Source of the DNA: Nitrosopumilus sp.
GTDB taxonomy: Archaea > Thermoproteota > Nitrososphaeria > Nitrososphaerales > Nitrosopumilaceae
Direction: 5' to 3'
Length of the DNA: 64,000 nucleotides
Assembly: GCA_029862745.1 (NCBI GenBank)
Contig: JAOTWS010000003.1
Location: 186,001-250,000, forward strand
This document shows, in pieces, positions 45,872 to 56,088 of this stretch. The translations under genes and the position numbers were made by a program. Each line of letters begins with the position of its first letter. Within the stretch, counting starts at the first letter, position 1. The notes beneath the pieces were generated by a model, which saw only the letters and a program-made list of their open reading frames with translations, searched no databases and was not told where the DNA came from.

Positions 45872-47737
45872 GTGAAAATCTATTTTTTAATAATTACAGT
45901 TATGCTTGGAATTTCTTTAATGTTTACAATTGTTGGACTAGTTTCCTTTGATCTAAGTGTAAAGGAAATAAAAAATCTTCTAGGTTCGAGAAATGAAGGT
46001 TTTGCATTTAGCATGATTCAAGGTTTAGATAAACACATAGAAAGTCGAATATTAGCATACAAAGAATTAACAAATCTAGACACTATACAGATTGCATTAA
46101 ATGACTCAAATAGAAAACATGAAAGATTCCTACAGATACAATCCAAATCCAACACATCAGAGCAGCAAATAGAAACTATAAGAGCATCCCCATTCATTGT
46201 TGAAGAATCACAGAGAGTTTTAACTGAAGAACTTTTAGACACTATTGAGTTTTATCATGATGAGTATAATTATGATGTAATTGAAGAATTATTTGTAATA
46301 AATGCATATGGTACAAATGTTGCTTTAACATCTGGAACATCTACTTTTTCTCAAAGTGAAGAAGAGTGGTGGAAAATTACAAAAGAAACAGGATTGTATA
46401 TTGGCGATATTGATTTCAACGAGCAAGAGAATCATCACACAATGAATTTCGCATATAGGATAGATAATAAATCAGGTGAATTTATAGGAGTACTACATGT
46501 TTTAATTACTCTTGATGACTTACTAAGTGATTTTAAGGAAGAATCAGACGTCATAACAATACCAGGACGTAATGTATTGTTGATAGATGAAAGAGGGTAT
46601 TCAATTTATTCAAATAAATCAATAAGATTATCAGATTCACCGATTCCATATTTCAATATAATTTCACAAGGAAAAGATGTAGAATTCTTTGAGTTAGACG
46701 ACATAGATGATTTTAAGCTAATATCTTATGCAAAATCCACAGGATATAGAACATTTGAAGGATTTAATTGGACTGTCATAATTGTACAAGATAGCTCTTC
46801 TATTGTAGAAGAATTCAATGAGTTGCGTAATTCTATTTTTACAATATCAATTATTGGCATACTTGCATCTATTATTGGAGGTTTTTTAATATCAACCACT
46901 GTTTCTGCCCCCTTAAGACACCTTACAAAAATTGCAAATACGATATCTAAAGGTGATTTTACCATCAATACTAAAAAAAGTCGCATTGATGAAATTAAAA
47001 CTATTAGTAATTCTTTTGAAGAAATGGTAATAAATCTCAAAAAACTAATTGAAACTGAAAAACAGTTAGCTGAGGCTCATGTAAAAATTAGAAATGAAAG
47101 ATTAACTGCGATTGGAGAACTTGCAGCAAGCATGGCTCATGATATGAAAAATCCACTAAGCACTATCAAAACATCTTCTGAAATTTTACAAAAAAAGACA
47201 GAACAAAGTGCGGAAACAAAAGAGGTATCAAATAGAATGAATCGTGCTATAGATAGAATGTCACATCAAATCGATGATGTGTTAAATTATGTACGAATTA
47301 CACCGCTAAAATTAGACACAATAAAGATTAATGAATTGATGAATACAGCAAAAAAATCTTTGGAGATCTCAGATAATATCGTAATTTTAATTCCAGAGTC
47401 AGACATTCAGATTAAGGGTGATTTAAGAAAATTAGAAATTGTGTTTATCAATATTTTCTTAAATGCTATCCAGGCCATTGGAAAAAATAAAGGGCGAATT
47501 GAATGCAAAATTGAACAAAAAGGCACTAATGTGATAATAGAAATTCAAGATTCGGGACCAGGTATACAGGGTGATGTTTTCTCAAAGATTTTCGATTCAC
47601 TTGTAACTACAAAACAACAAGGAACAGGATTAGGCTTGTCTACGTGTAAAAATGTCATTGAACAACATCATGGAACAATTACTGCTCAAAATAACCCCAC
47701 AAGATTTGTAATTACTTTGCCCCTAGAGTCAGAATAA
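45872..47737 (+). CDS. Membrane sensor histidine kinase
   Basis: A 621-aa two-component sensor. It has a first membrane helix (about 3-27), a large extracytoplasmic Cache-like domain (about 30-310), and a second membrane helix (about 320-345). Then come a HAMP linker (STTVSAPLRHLTKIANTISKGDF), the phosphorylated His423 in MAHDMKNPLSTIK, and the ATPase domain with INIFLNAIQAI (N box), IQDSGPGI (G1) and GTGLGLSTCKNVI (G2). Starts at GTG 45872. The receiver gene begins 55 nt downstream and is its likely partner. Confidence 0.93.
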   Translation: MKIYFLIITVMLGISLMFTIVGLVSFDLSVKEIKNLLGSRNEGFAFSMIQGLDKHIESRILAYKELTNLDTIQIALNDSNRKHERFLQIQSKSNTSEQQIETIRASPFIVEESQRVLTEELLDTIEFYHDEYNYDVIEELFVINAYGTNVALTSGTSTFSQSEEEWWKITKETGLYIGDIDFNEQENHHTMNFAYRIDNKSGEFIGVLHVLITLDDLLSDFKEESDVITIPGRNVLLIDERGYSIYSNKSIRLSDSPIPYFNIISQGKDVEFFELDDIDDFKLISYAKSTGYRTFEGFNWTVIIVQDSSSIVEEFNELRNSIFTISIIGILASIIGGFLISTTVSAPLRHLTKIANTISKGDFTINTKKSRIDEIKTISNSFEEMVINLKKLIETEKQLAEAHVKIRNERLTAIGELAASMAHDMKNPLSTIKTSSEILQKKTEQSAETKEVSNRMNRAIDRMSHQIDDVLNYVRITPLKLDTIKINELMNTAKKSLEISDNIVILIPESDIQIKGDLRKLEIVFINIFLNAIQAIGKNKGRIECKIEQKGTNVIIEIQDSGPGIQGDVFSKIFDSLVTTKQQGTGLGLSTCKNVIEQHHGTITAQNNPTRFVITLPLESE

Positions 47738-47792
47738 AATATGCATAATTTTTGCGAAAGTTTTATCATGGGTTGTATTGAGGTTTGAGATA

Positions 47793-48155
47793 TTGGTAAA
47801 AAAAACAATTCTATTAGTTGATGATGATGTGGATCTTTTAGAAAATACAGCTTATATGATAAAAAGTATTGGCTATGACGTAGTTACAGCAGATAATGGA
47901 CAAGATGCGGTCTTCAAATACAAAGATATCCGCCCAGATTTGGTAATCATGGATGTAAAGATGCCTAAGATGGATGGATTTGACGCATTCTTTAAGATGA
48001 AACAATTTGATAAGGAAGCAAAAGTTATTCTCATTACTGCTTTTGCCACAGATGAGAAGAAACATCTAAAGGCAAAAAGCATGTCACTGCTTAGTACAAT
48101 TAATAAACCGTACTCCTTTGAGCAATTAGAAAAAATTGTTACAGAACATGGATGA
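47793..48155 (+). CDS. CheY-like single-domain response regulator
   Basis: A 120-aa receiver domain with no output domain. The acidic pocket is VDDD near residues 9-12, the phospho-acceptor is Asp54 (VIMDVKMPKMDG), and Thr/Lys are in LITAFA and NKPYSFEQ. I start at TTG 47793 because a TTTTATCA box lies about 28 nt upstream and the protein then begins VKKTILLVDDD; TTG 47778 is an alternative. It lies directly after the histidine kinase and probably receives its phosphoryl group. Confidence 0.92.
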   Translation: MVKKTILLVDDDVDLLENTAYMIKSIGYDVVTADNGQDAVFKYKDIRPDLVIMDVKMPKMDGFDAFFKMKQFDKEAKVILITAFATDEKKHLKAKSMSLLSTINKPYSFEQLEKIVTEHG

Positions 48156-48156
48156 A

Positions 48157-49020
48157 TTATTTACTTTCTAACTTCTTTAATTTAATAAATCTATTATTAT
48201 AAAATTTAATTGCTTCATTTACAAAATCATAATACCATTTTTTAACATATTGATCTTCATGAAGGATTTTTTTCCATTGTTTAACCTCTAAAGATGTTTG
48301 TTTATTTGATAATCTGAATCGTGCAGGGACAAGTAAATTCGTGTAAAACCAAATAGAAATCTGATTTGCTAATTCCTCTTCTTCAATTTGTTCAAAATTA
48401 TTTTGATATTTTACATTCAAATAAGTCATTAATTCATAAACTGGAAAATTTGAAATCTTTGCAATTTGAATATTATCCATAAATAAACCAGCAGCTAAAC
48501 TTTTCAGTCGATAGATTTCATTTCCGATATTAGATTTTAGATAACTCCACTTTCCAAAAACAATGGGCAGTACATTTGTGTATTTTTCTGCCATCGTATC
48601 TATCTGCTTATCAGTTAGATCTAAAACATCCAAACAATACAAAATTCCGTGTAGGGATAACCTATATTGATCTGCAGGTGCTTTTACGTAACTTTTTCCA
48701 TCTTTTACTACCAAGCCTAATTCTAGCAAGCCAATCGTATGCTTTCCTCTAGCCATTCTACCCACCAGTAATCTTCTGTATTCTTTTTCCTTAGTCCTAA
48801 TGCTTCCCGAATCATCAAGATGTGTTTTTGCCATTCCCCACGTGGTTAATGTTCCATTCAAAGCTAAAAGTTCTAGCATTTTTTGAACATTTTCATGATG
48901 TTTTGTACCTAGTTTTTTTCTAAAGGAGTAACTTCCAAAAAGTCTCTGCGCAGTAGGTCGTGTATACATCTTATAGGCATATAAATTTCCATAAACAGTT
49001 CCTTGATCTTCTAATGGCAT
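48157..49020 (-). CDS. Unknown protein, possible winged-helix region
   Basis: A 287-aa soluble protein, unrecognised. Residues about 45-120 (HHENVQKMLELLALNGTLTTWGMAKTHLDDSG, then RRLLVGRMARGKHTIGLLELGLVVKDGKSYVKA) have the shape of a winged-helix domain with a wing at the end. The rest is helical and aromatic-rich, with a basic tail. It converges on the receiver gene, leaving one base between stops. Possibly a regulator, but that is inferred from shape only. Confidence 0.72.
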   Translation of the reverse strand: MPLEDQGTVYGNLYAYKMYTRPTAQRLFGSYSFRKKLGTKHHENVQKMLELLALNGTLTTWGMAKTHLDDSGSIRTKEKEYRRLLVGRMARGKHTIGLLELGLVVKDGKSYVKAPADQYRLSLHGILYCLDVLDLTDKQIDTMAEKYTNVLPIVFGKWSYLKSNIGNEIYRLKSLAAGLFMDNIQIAKISNFPVYELMTYLNVKYQNNFEQIEEEELANQISIWFYTNLLVPARFRLSNKQTSLEVKQWKKILHEDQYVKKWYYDFVNEAIKFYNNRFIKLKKLESK

Positions 49021-49181
49021 ACCACAGTTTTACGGGTATCTCAAATAATAACTATGTCAATTAGCATTATGTTTACAATATACAATAAAACACATCACAG
49101 AGAATAGTAGACAAAATGAACATACGAAAAATAAACAAATAAGCACTCAAAGACTTGAAATAGTTCTAAAACGGGTATTAT

Positions 49182-49991
49182 ATGATGTTAAAACAAGTAT
49201 TCATTATTTTTGGGATTTTTACATTATTTAGTGTGGGGTTTTTACAGATAGGATTTGCAGAAATTGTTCCAGAATGGGTAAAAAATACTGCAAAATGGTA
49301 TGGTGATGGGATAATTTCAGAAATAGAATTTCTAAATGCGATCCAATATTTAATTAACAATGGGATTTTAAATACCGAAAAACAGAATGCCATTCCAAAA
49401 ATTGAACCAGATGATACAAAACAAGAATTGTTAGAATACGGAATAAATCAACTTGAATTAAAAAATAATTTAGCAGCATTACAGTTTTTCAATAAAGCCC
49501 TAGACAAAGATCCACGAGATGTGAAAGCATTAGTAGATAAAGGTATTGTGCTTGCAAGACAAGGGAATTATAAAGATGCTAAAGCACTATTTGATAAAGC
49601 AATAGAAATTTCAGAGTCTCAAGGTAAAGTAAATTACAAAGCAATAGCTAATGCAGGAATTGTATTATCAATATTTGGTGATCCAGATGAAGCAATAAAA
49701 TATTTTGACAGAGTATTAGATAACGAGCAAGAAGTAAAACAAGAAACACTACTTGCAGTTTTAACTAATAAGGGAGTCACATTGTTAGAACAAGGAAAAT
49801 ATGAAGAGTCTATTTCATATTTTGACAGAGTACTAAAAATCGAGCCGGATAGAATTGGAGGATTAGTAAATAAAGCAAATGCATTACAGGAACTAAATAG
49901 AACTGATGAAGCATTTCCATTATTTATCAGAGCACATGAGTTATCAAATGATCCGCTTAGCTGGAAACCCACATTTGTAATAATAAAATGA
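49182..49991 (+). CDS. Secreted TPR-repeat protein
   Basis: A 269-aa protein. An N-terminal signal peptide (about residues 1-26, FIIFGIFTLFSVGFLQIGFA) is followed by WVKNTAKWYGDGIISEIEFLNAIQYLINNGIL, a segment I associate with secreted thaumarchaeal proteins. Four to five tetratricopeptide repeats follow from about residue 84 (ALQFFNKALDKDPRDVKALVDKG, AIKYFDRVLDNEQE, SISYFDRVLKIEPDR, AFPLFIRAHELSND). TPR domains bind other proteins; the partner is unknown. Starts at ATG 49182. Confidence 0.88.
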   Translation: MMLKQVFIIFGIFTLFSVGFLQIGFAEIVPEWVKNTAKWYGDGIISEIEFLNAIQYLINNGILNTEKQNAIPKIEPDDTKQELLEYGINQLELKNNLAALQFFNKALDKDPRDVKALVDKGIVLARQGNYKDAKALFDKAIEISESQGKVNYKAIANAGIVLSIFGDPDEAIKYFDRVLDNEQEVKQETLLAVLTNKGVTLLEQGKYEESISYFDRVLKIEPDRIGGLVNKANALQELNRTDEAFPLFIRAHELSNDPLSWKPTFVIIK

Positions 49992-50349
49992 CATCATATG
50001 ATAAAATCATTAATCCATAGATTAAACATAGAAAAATTAAAATCGTAAAAAAATTTTCAACATATCATGATAAAATAAAAATGATGTACATGCAAATGTA
50101 ATTAGATTTTAAAATGAGGAGAAGATTAGACTAGTTTTGATCCGATTAACTATATGACATCAAGAAGAACAAAACAACTAATCATTAGTGTGCCAATTGG
50201 CGGAAATTTAGTTTTAATCACATTTAAATCAGATGAATAGGGGTAAAAATATCATAAAAAGAGTAAGAGGTATTACTTGACGACATCAATATAAAAACAA
50301 TTTAGAATTGTTTAGTTTATCTATTGAAATATCAGTTATTTAATCATAT
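49992..50349. other. Intergenic region with a possible 28-aa peptide
   Basis: Upstream of the CBS antiporter. An open frame at 50154-50240 (+) encodes a 28-aa peptide (MTSRRTKQLIISVPIGG...), with no clear TATA box. Otherwise nothing recognised. Confidence 0.3.
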
Positions 50350-51975
50350 ATGGCATTTGAAGCAATTCTATTCATAGCAGTACTGCTTATCGCAGCAAAA
50401 CTAGGAGGAGAATTACTTTATAGAATAGGCCAGCCAACAATACTCGGAAATGTTCTTGCAGGAATCATTGTAGGCCCTGCATTTTTGGCAATAGTACATC
50501 CAATTGAAGCAATAGAACTTTTTGTCTCAATTGGAGTATTTTTCTTGTTCTTTCTAATTGGTCTTGAAGAAATTGACATTGCAGGTTTATTCAAAGTCAT
50601 GAGAGGTAAGATTTTTGCAGGTTCTGCAATTGCATTTTTGATCCCATTTTTGGTCGCAGGAGTTTTTGGATTAGTGATAGACATGGATTTTGTAAGTGCA
50701 TTTGCAATTGCAAGTGTCATTGCAGCTTCAAGTTTAGGTGTTACAGCTAAGGTACTAAGTGATCTTGGAAAACTAAAATCAACAATTGGGCTTGAAATTT
50801 TTACCGTAACTGCAATTGTAGAGTTTATCGCAATAATTTTTGTAAGCGTGTTCATCCAGATAGATACGAGTTCTGAACTTCCTGATATAACCGAAATATC
50901 TTGGCTTTTTGCAAAAATGATACTTTTCTTTGCAATAGCAGGATTCATCTCTGTGTTTGGATTACCACGGTTCTTGAGACTTCTTAAAAATCATCTTCGT
51001 GTCAAACAAGCATATTTTGGTATGGTGATCGGGGTGATTCTACTAATAGCATATTTTGCAGAAATCAGTGGAGTTCATGGAGCAATAGGTGCACTTCTTT
51101 TAGGTATTGCAGTATCAAGGATGAGCAGAGATGAATATGATGAAATTTCAAAAAACATTAGTGTCGTAGGATATGGGATTTTTATTCCAATATTTTTTGC
51201 AGGAATCGGACTACATTTCAGCGTAGCGTTTTTAGAATTAGAATGGTGGATAATCATAATTTTCATAATAATCATGACAGGAGTGAAGTTTCTTAGTTCC
51301 TACATTGCAGTGCGTATAGCCAATATGAGGCCTGCAACAACTGTTGCATATGGAGTAATGTCAAAAGGAGCAGTAGATTTGGCACTAATGCTATCTTTAC
51401 TTCAGGCAGGGATAATGGAGGATAAGTTGTTCTCACTTTTAGTTCTCGGAACACTAATGACCATGATAATATCAACTGTAGAGCTTCAACGCAAATTAAA
51501 GAAAATAATTCATGTCAAGGTAGGAACACTAGAACTAGGTCTTATTCCAATCTATTTCAGAAGAGTTGTATCAGATACCCCAGTAATTGCAGTTATCAAC
51601 AGGATATTTTCTAAAACAAAATCAGACATTACAATCAAAGAATTTATTAAAAATAACAAAATTACAAAAAACCCATTTCTGGTTTTTGACAAAGATGAGA
51701 ATCTTGTAGGACTCATCTCAAAGAATGAAATAAATAAATCCCATAAAAAAACACGAGATAGTACAACTATTGCAGATGTGATGTATAAAAAATTCCACAC
51801 AGCGTTACCTGATGAATATCTATTTTCAGTAATTCAAAAGATGAATACTCACCCATTTGACATGATTCCAATCATGGATCCTAAAAATAATAGAAAAGTA
51901 ATTGGAATTGTAACTAACAAAGGAGTAATGGAATTATTAACAGATACTAGAAATATCAAGTCATTACCAAAATGA
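50350..51975 (+). CDS. CPA2-type cation:proton antiporter with CBS pair
   Basis: A 541-aa protein. The membrane part (about 1-385) has KefB/NapA features: GQPTILGNVLAGIIVGP, SVIAASSLGVTAKVLSDLG, VHGAIGALLLGIAVSR and a late MSKGAVDLALMLSLLQ. After a linker, two CBS motifs (about 425-530) appear, including NPFLVFDKDENLVGLISKNEI and FDMIPIMDPKNNRKVIGIVTNK. CBS pairs sense adenine nucleotides or ions, so this exchanger is probably gated, unlike the one at 12855. Confidence 0.93.
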   Translation: MAFEAILFIAVLLIAAKLGGELLYRIGQPTILGNVLAGIIVGPAFLAIVHPIEAIELFVSIGVFFLFFLIGLEEIDIAGLFKVMRGKIFAGSAIAFLIPFLVAGVFGLVIDMDFVSAFAIASVIAASSLGVTAKVLSDLGKLKSTIGLEIFTVTAIVEFIAIIFVSVFIQIDTSSELPDITEISWLFAKMILFFAIAGFISVFGLPRFLRLLKNHLRVKQAYFGMVIGVILLIAYFAEISGVHGAIGALLLGIAVSRMSRDEYDEISKNISVVGYGIFIPIFFAGIGLHFSVAFLELEWWIIIIFIIIMTGVKFLSSYIAVRIANMRPATTVAYGVMSKGAVDLALMLSLLQAGIMEDKLFSLLVLGTLMTMIISTVELQRKLKKIIHVKVGTLELGLIPIYFRRVVSDTPVIAVINRIFSKTKSDITIKEFIKNNKITKNPFLVFDKDENLVGLISKNEINKSHKKTRDSTTIADVMYKKFHTALPDEYLFSVIQKMNTHPFDMIPIMDPKNNRKVIGIVTNKGVMELLTDTRNIKSLPK

Positions 51976-52390
51976 TTTGAACAATATGGATTATCTGAAA
52001 AATGTTAATTAGAGTTTATCACTGAATCGTCAAAAACATATTTTTAGGACGTTCGTCAGAAGATAGTTTTCAATTGTAATGTTTTTTCATTTTTCTTCAT
52101 CATCATACAGGTAAAGAGTATGTTTATCTTCTCATGGATAAATTCTCATCACATTTTTAACATTTAACTATAGTCTTATGATGTTTATGGCTTGTGCATA
52201 TAACCGGATCTTCAAAGTTTGAAAATTTAGTAATACATCAAGTGCAATTATTTTTTGTGTTAAATGGATTTCTCAGAGACAGAGAAATACAGTTTCAGTA
52301 AAATCAGATTAGATTATGGGTTTTGCAGTGGAAACATAACATACCAAAAATCAATAAAATATTCAACAGATGAAATTTCTAAAAAACATG
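51976..52390. other. Intergenic region, nothing recognised
   Basis: About 415 nt of AT-rich sequence between the antiporter end and the small minus-strand gene. I saw no gene, strong repeat or RNA-like structure. Confidence 0.35.
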
Positions 52391-52543
52391 TCAATACATA
52401 GTTTTCATCTTTTTCTTTTTTCTCACATCTTTTTCTTTAGAGGATGATTTTACTGAATAGTCATAATCAGGATATAATTTTAAAAACCGATTTTCAACTC
52501 GTTCTTCACCAAAATCATCGCTAATTTCGTTTTGCTGTGACAT
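52391..52543 (-). CDS. 50-aa charged protein of unknown function
   Basis: A small gene found by direct reading. The product has an acidic N-terminal part (MSQQNEISDDFGEERVEN), FLKLYPDYDYSV, and a lysine-rich end (KEKDVRKKKKMKTMY). The frame is closed by a stop just upstream of the ATG, so the start is fixed. A TATA-like ATATAAAA lies too close to the ATG to drive it, which lowers confidence. Confidence 0.5.
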   Translation of the reverse strand: MSQQNEISDDFGEERVENRFLKLYPDYDYSVKSSSKEKDVRKKKKMKTMY

Positions 52544-52675
52544 TTTATATCAACCAACCATCAAACTCAAGGTCTGTCAAATCCTATCCTCTATAACCCT
52601 ACGACATATGAGAATATCAACATATCATTTCTTGATTTCTTGAGTTAACGAAGTCAAATAATTTAAAAAGAGAAT

Positions 52676-53932
52676 TCAGTTATTAAGAGATTGTAAAATT
52701 TTATCACTAACTTTGATCATTTTTGATAAAATATCTGATGCCGATTGCTCTTTTTTGGTCGTATCGGCCAAAGTTTTCATTAATTGAATTTCATATTCAA
52801 TACCTATTTTTAAGCCAATTTGGAAAACTTTTGGTAATTTTGAGACATTTGGAGACACTAAAATCTCAGTTATTTTTTGATTTTTTTCATGTTTAAGGTT
52901 AATAGAATTTTTTACTATGGTTTTCAATAATTTTTCAAAATTTTCATACATGTTTGACTCTAATTTTGTCATAGTAAATTTTTTTGACATTGTTACAGTT
53001 CTTTTGATATTAAGTAGAGCTTGATTAGATTCAATATTTTCAAAATCTTGAGAGGTAAGTTCTACACCATGTGCATCTTTAATGGTATTTACAATATCAG
53101 AAATTGCATCCTTTCTGCAAGAAGACAAAGTCTTTCCAAAGGGACAATTTTGACAATTTGTAGTATAGTACCTAAATCCTTTATTACCAAAACTGGATAA
53201 CACTAATTTATTTTGATTTCGAAGTTTGGTCATAACTCTTGATACTACAGCCTCATCAATATCAATAATGTTAGAAATTTCTTGATTAGAATATGAGCCC
53301 TCATCAAGTAATTCTAAAATTTCTTTTTCAATTTCTCCAGGAGATCGTCTAGATTTTTCTTCAATTGCATCTGCGATGTAATGCTCAGTAAGTTTTTCTT
53401 CAGTATCTAATACAAGTTGTTTCCCATCAAACTTTACATCTAGCCCAGAATTTATTTCAGTTTTAATTATTTTTTCTAGTAATCTCTCAACATTAGAAAT
53501 TTTAAAATTTCTAACTAATTGTTTAAGATCATCAATTTGTATTGGATTTCCTTTTGAAAGTAAGAACAGTAATGCCCATCGAATTTTTTTTTCATTACTT
53601 GTTTCAATTTTACGAAGAATGTTACAAATTTCAGTTATTTTTTCCCATTCAATGTCCTCTAAGATATCTTTAGAATCAGATACTAAGCTAAGTGTGTCAA
53701 GGATTTTTGTAAAAGCGTGAAAGTCATTTTTTAAAGTATTAGAATATACATTTGTTTTTTGTCTCACAGATTTTTTATATCGTTCAATCAAATCTTTTTT
53801 TAAGATAAGTTTTTCGTTTCTCAAGTCATCAAGATCATATTTGAAAAATTCAAAAAATGAAAATATAGGTAAATTAAGTATATTAGGCTCTAACAGTTTC
53901 AGAGCAGCCATCATCGAAGAAGAAAGTGCCAT
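52676..53932 (-). CDS. Winged-helix regulator with a cysteine cluster
   Basis: A 418-aa protein. An N-terminal helical region (1-120) is followed by an atypical winged helix (about 110-190), then a clearer one at about 200-260 (GEIEKEILELLDEGSYSNQEISNIIDIDEAVVSRVMTKLRNQNKLVL). A Cys cluster follows directly: CQNCPFGKTLSSC (C-x2-C-x8-C, with more than one further polar residue nearby). The rest is helical. HTH plus a three-Cys cluster suggests a metal- or Fe-S-sensing transcription factor, similar in layout to some archaeal regulators. Neither target nor ligand can be told. Confidence 0.75.
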   Translation of the reverse strand: MALSSSMMAALKLLEPNILNLPIFSFFEFFKYDLDDLRNEKLILKKDLIERYKKSVRQKTNVYSNTLKNDFHAFTKILDTLSLVSDSKDILEDIEWEKITEICNILRKIETSNEKKIRWALLFLLSKGNPIQIDDLKQLVRNFKISNVERLLEKIIKTEINSGLDVKFDGKQLVLDTEEKLTEHYIADAIEEKSRRSPGEIEKEILELLDEGSYSNQEISNIIDIDEAVVSRVMTKLRNQNKLVLSSFGNKGFRYYTTNCQNCPFGKTLSSCRKDAISDIVNTIKDAHGVELTSQDFENIESNQALLNIKRTVTMSKKFTMTKLESNMYENFEKLLKTIVKNSINLKHEKNQKITEILVSPNVSKLPKVFQIGLKIGIEYEIQLMKTLADTTKKEQSASDILSKMIKVSDKILQSLNN

Positions 53933-54456
53933 CTAAACAATCGAGCATGAACTTCCTATGATAAAAATGTGCATATTTAGAGATATTTGAGTATGAAAAA
54001 TTAGATTGCCACCAAAGATATCAGAATGACCTTCATCATTTCATCAAGATCTATTATTGTTGATCTAAAACCATAAAAAATCATCATCATGAGTTTTTGT
54101 CTTAATTAGTCCTAAATTGATGATGTTAGTTGAAGAAAAGAAATTGATTATCAGTTCATATGAGATCAAGTGGTTATAATGAATCAGGTTGAGTGCAAAA
54201 TTAAATCATGTTTTATGCAGCCAGATAAGATAGGTGTGGAAGTGACTTACTTGGATAAAAAGAAAAAGTAATACATCTTGTTCAGATAATTAAAACACAG
54301 GGTTTTTCTTTTTATTATTTTTATTTTAAAAACATTGAGTGATGTTTAATGCCATCAAGTATCATTTGTAGAGAAGTAAAGTCTAATATTTTTATTACAA
54401 AACCGTGTTAAAATATTAATCACGAGTACATACCAAACGCAATTAATTAGATTATA
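53933..54456. other. Gap with possible short peptides
   Basis: Two short open frames: 54179-54271 (+), a 30-aa peptide with VECKIKSCFMQ and a lysine tail, and 54001-54090 (-), a 29-aa peptide. Neither has a well-placed TATA box, so both remain doubtful. Confidence 0.3.
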
Positions 54457-55257
54457 TCAAGAGATGTTGAATAGTTTCTGGGCATTTTTATACATTAGGT
54501 TATCTCTAAATTCTTTTTTAATAGTGAGTTTAGCGACAAAATTAAGATATGAATCCATACTACTGATTGGCCAATCAGTACCATACAACAGATAACGTGG
54601 CTCCCCTGCATAATTTATTAATTCTGCAACTTTTTCTTTCATCATTTTTTCAAAAAAGTGATCAAAAGATCCAACAACAAGCCCAGACACATCAGCATAG
54701 ACATTATGATTTTTGTAAAGTACTTCTTGTGCATCTTGAATCCAAGGATTTCCTAAATGACACATTACAATTTTCAGTTCAGGGTTATCTACAGCTACAT
54801 CATCAAGATTAAGAGGTCTAGAATAACGCAATTTACCGGTACTAGAATATGTATCTCCAGTATGAAACATCACAGGTATATTAAATTCAATACAGGTATC
54901 ATAGACTTTTTGATATCTTTCATCATAAGGATAATAGTGTTCATAACCTGAATAAATTTTCATGGCTTTGATTCTACCATCTTTGATTAATTGTCTATAA
55001 TGTTTCAGATCTTCATCAGTGTGATGATCTATAGTGAATCCAGCTGCAACACCAAGATTATCATATTTTTTAATCCCCTCAATAATTTGCTCAGTTGAAG
55101 GTCTTTCAGAATTTATTTTGTAAGAAGATAAAATTATTGCATAATCAACATTGTTACTAGTCATTTCAGTTTGAAGCATCTCTAATCGATCTTCTAACAA
55201 CGGAATATGTTGTGTTATCTCGTATTGATTCACATGCACATGACAGTCAATAATCAT
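54457..55257 (-). CDS. Amidohydrolase-family metal-dependent hydrolase
   Basis: A 266-aa TIM-barrel hydrolase of the amidohydrolase-2 type (PF04909 layout). The N-terminal IIDCHVHVNQYE gives the HxH metal motif. MFHTGDTYSS supplies the next His, VMCHLGNPWIQDA the fourth, and LLYGTDWPISSMDSY the catalytic Asp. Substrate unknown; this family hydrolyses or decarboxylates ring or carboxylate compounds. It follows the GNAT acetyltransferase gene with one base between them, so they form an operon. Confidence 0.88.
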   Translation of the reverse strand: MIIDCHVHVNQYEITQHIPLLEDRLEMLQTEMTSNNVDYAIILSSYKINSERPSTEQIIEGIKKYDNLGVAAGFTIDHHTDEDLKHYRQLIKDGRIKAMKIYSGYEHYYPYDERYQKVYDTCIEFNIPVMFHTGDTYSSTGKLRYSRPLNLDDVAVDNPELKIVMCHLGNPWIQDAQEVLYKNHNVYADVSGLVVGSFDHFFEKMMKEKVAELINYAGEPRYLLYGTDWPISSMDSYLNFVAKLTIKKEFRDNLMYKNAQKLFNIS

Positions 55258-55258
55258 A

Positions 55259-55921
55259 TTATGTATCTACAAAATGAGGATTTTTCCACTCAATAAAAGT
55301 TGCATTGTTTAATGATCTAGGATCTTTCATATAATTAGACAGTATTTTGATAAATTTGAAGCCATTTCGTATTTGAAATGACAATACAGGTTCTTTAATT
55401 TCATGACGCATAACTTTGTGCACATATTCTAATGGAGATAATTCGTGTGCACTTTCACAGTAGTTAATTAATCTTGCTCCTGCTATTATTCTACGTAAAT
55501 TTAGTTTTATTGCCAAAGTCTTTCTTGCATCATAGAGTTTTGTGGCAACACCCAATCTTCTATGATCAGGATGAGATGACACATCGGCCCCGTAAAGAGA
55601 ATCACCATTTGGATCATGGTTTTTGAAAAAACTATCACCGCAAGCATCTTTCCATGTATGTTCTTGATATTCAGATTTTAGTTTAATAATTAAACTGCTA
55701 CAAGACCCGACAATTTTTCCGTGATATTCTGCAATAAACTGACCTTCAGGAAAAACTTTCAAATGAGCAGATAACTGATCAGGTTTCCAATAAACTCCTT
55801 CAGCAGCCATTGTAGGAAATGCAATTTTTTGCAGCTCTACAACTTTAGGAATATCGTCTTTTGTCATTGTACGTACAATCACATGACTGTGATGTCTACG
55901 AACGCGGGGGGTTGTGCTCAT
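55259..55921 (-). CDS. GNAT-family N-acetyltransferase
   Basis: A 220-aa GCN5-related acetyltransferase. The beta4/alpha3 acetyl-CoA site is SLYGADVSSHPDHRRLGVATKLYDARKTLA (R/Q-x-x-G-x-A motif as RRLGVA). VIVRTMTKDDIPKVVELQKIAF is the standard N-terminal strand-helix, and CSSLIIKL is beta2-beta3. The acceptor is unknown. One base separates it from the amidohydrolase gene downstream, which suggests they act on the same compound. Confidence 0.9.
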   Translation of the reverse strand: MSTTPRVRRHHSHVIVRTMTKDDIPKVVELQKIAFPTMAAEGVYWKPDQLSAHLKVFPEGQFIAEYHGKIVGSCSSLIIKLKSEYQEHTWKDACGDSFFKNHDPNGDSLYGADVSSHPDHRRLGVATKLYDARKTLAIKLNLRRIIAGARLINYCESAHELSPLEYVHKVMRHEIKEPVLSFQIRNGFKFIKILSNYMKDPRSLNNATFIEWKNPHFVDT

Positions 55922-56088
55922 TTCTTCATCTATAATTATTTAAAAGGTCTTGATCAAAAATAACATCACTGTTTTTAGATTTCTTTTTAAAAATAACTGT
56001 TAATTTTTTTATCGTGTGTCTTACCTCAAATGGAACTTCCACATTTATAGAAAAGTATTGCATATTTTAACATTTACAGTAAAAATCG

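Noticed and set aside
54001-54090. 29-aa minus-strand peptide
   Set aside because: Open frame only; spacing to any TATA-like box is poor and there is no motif.
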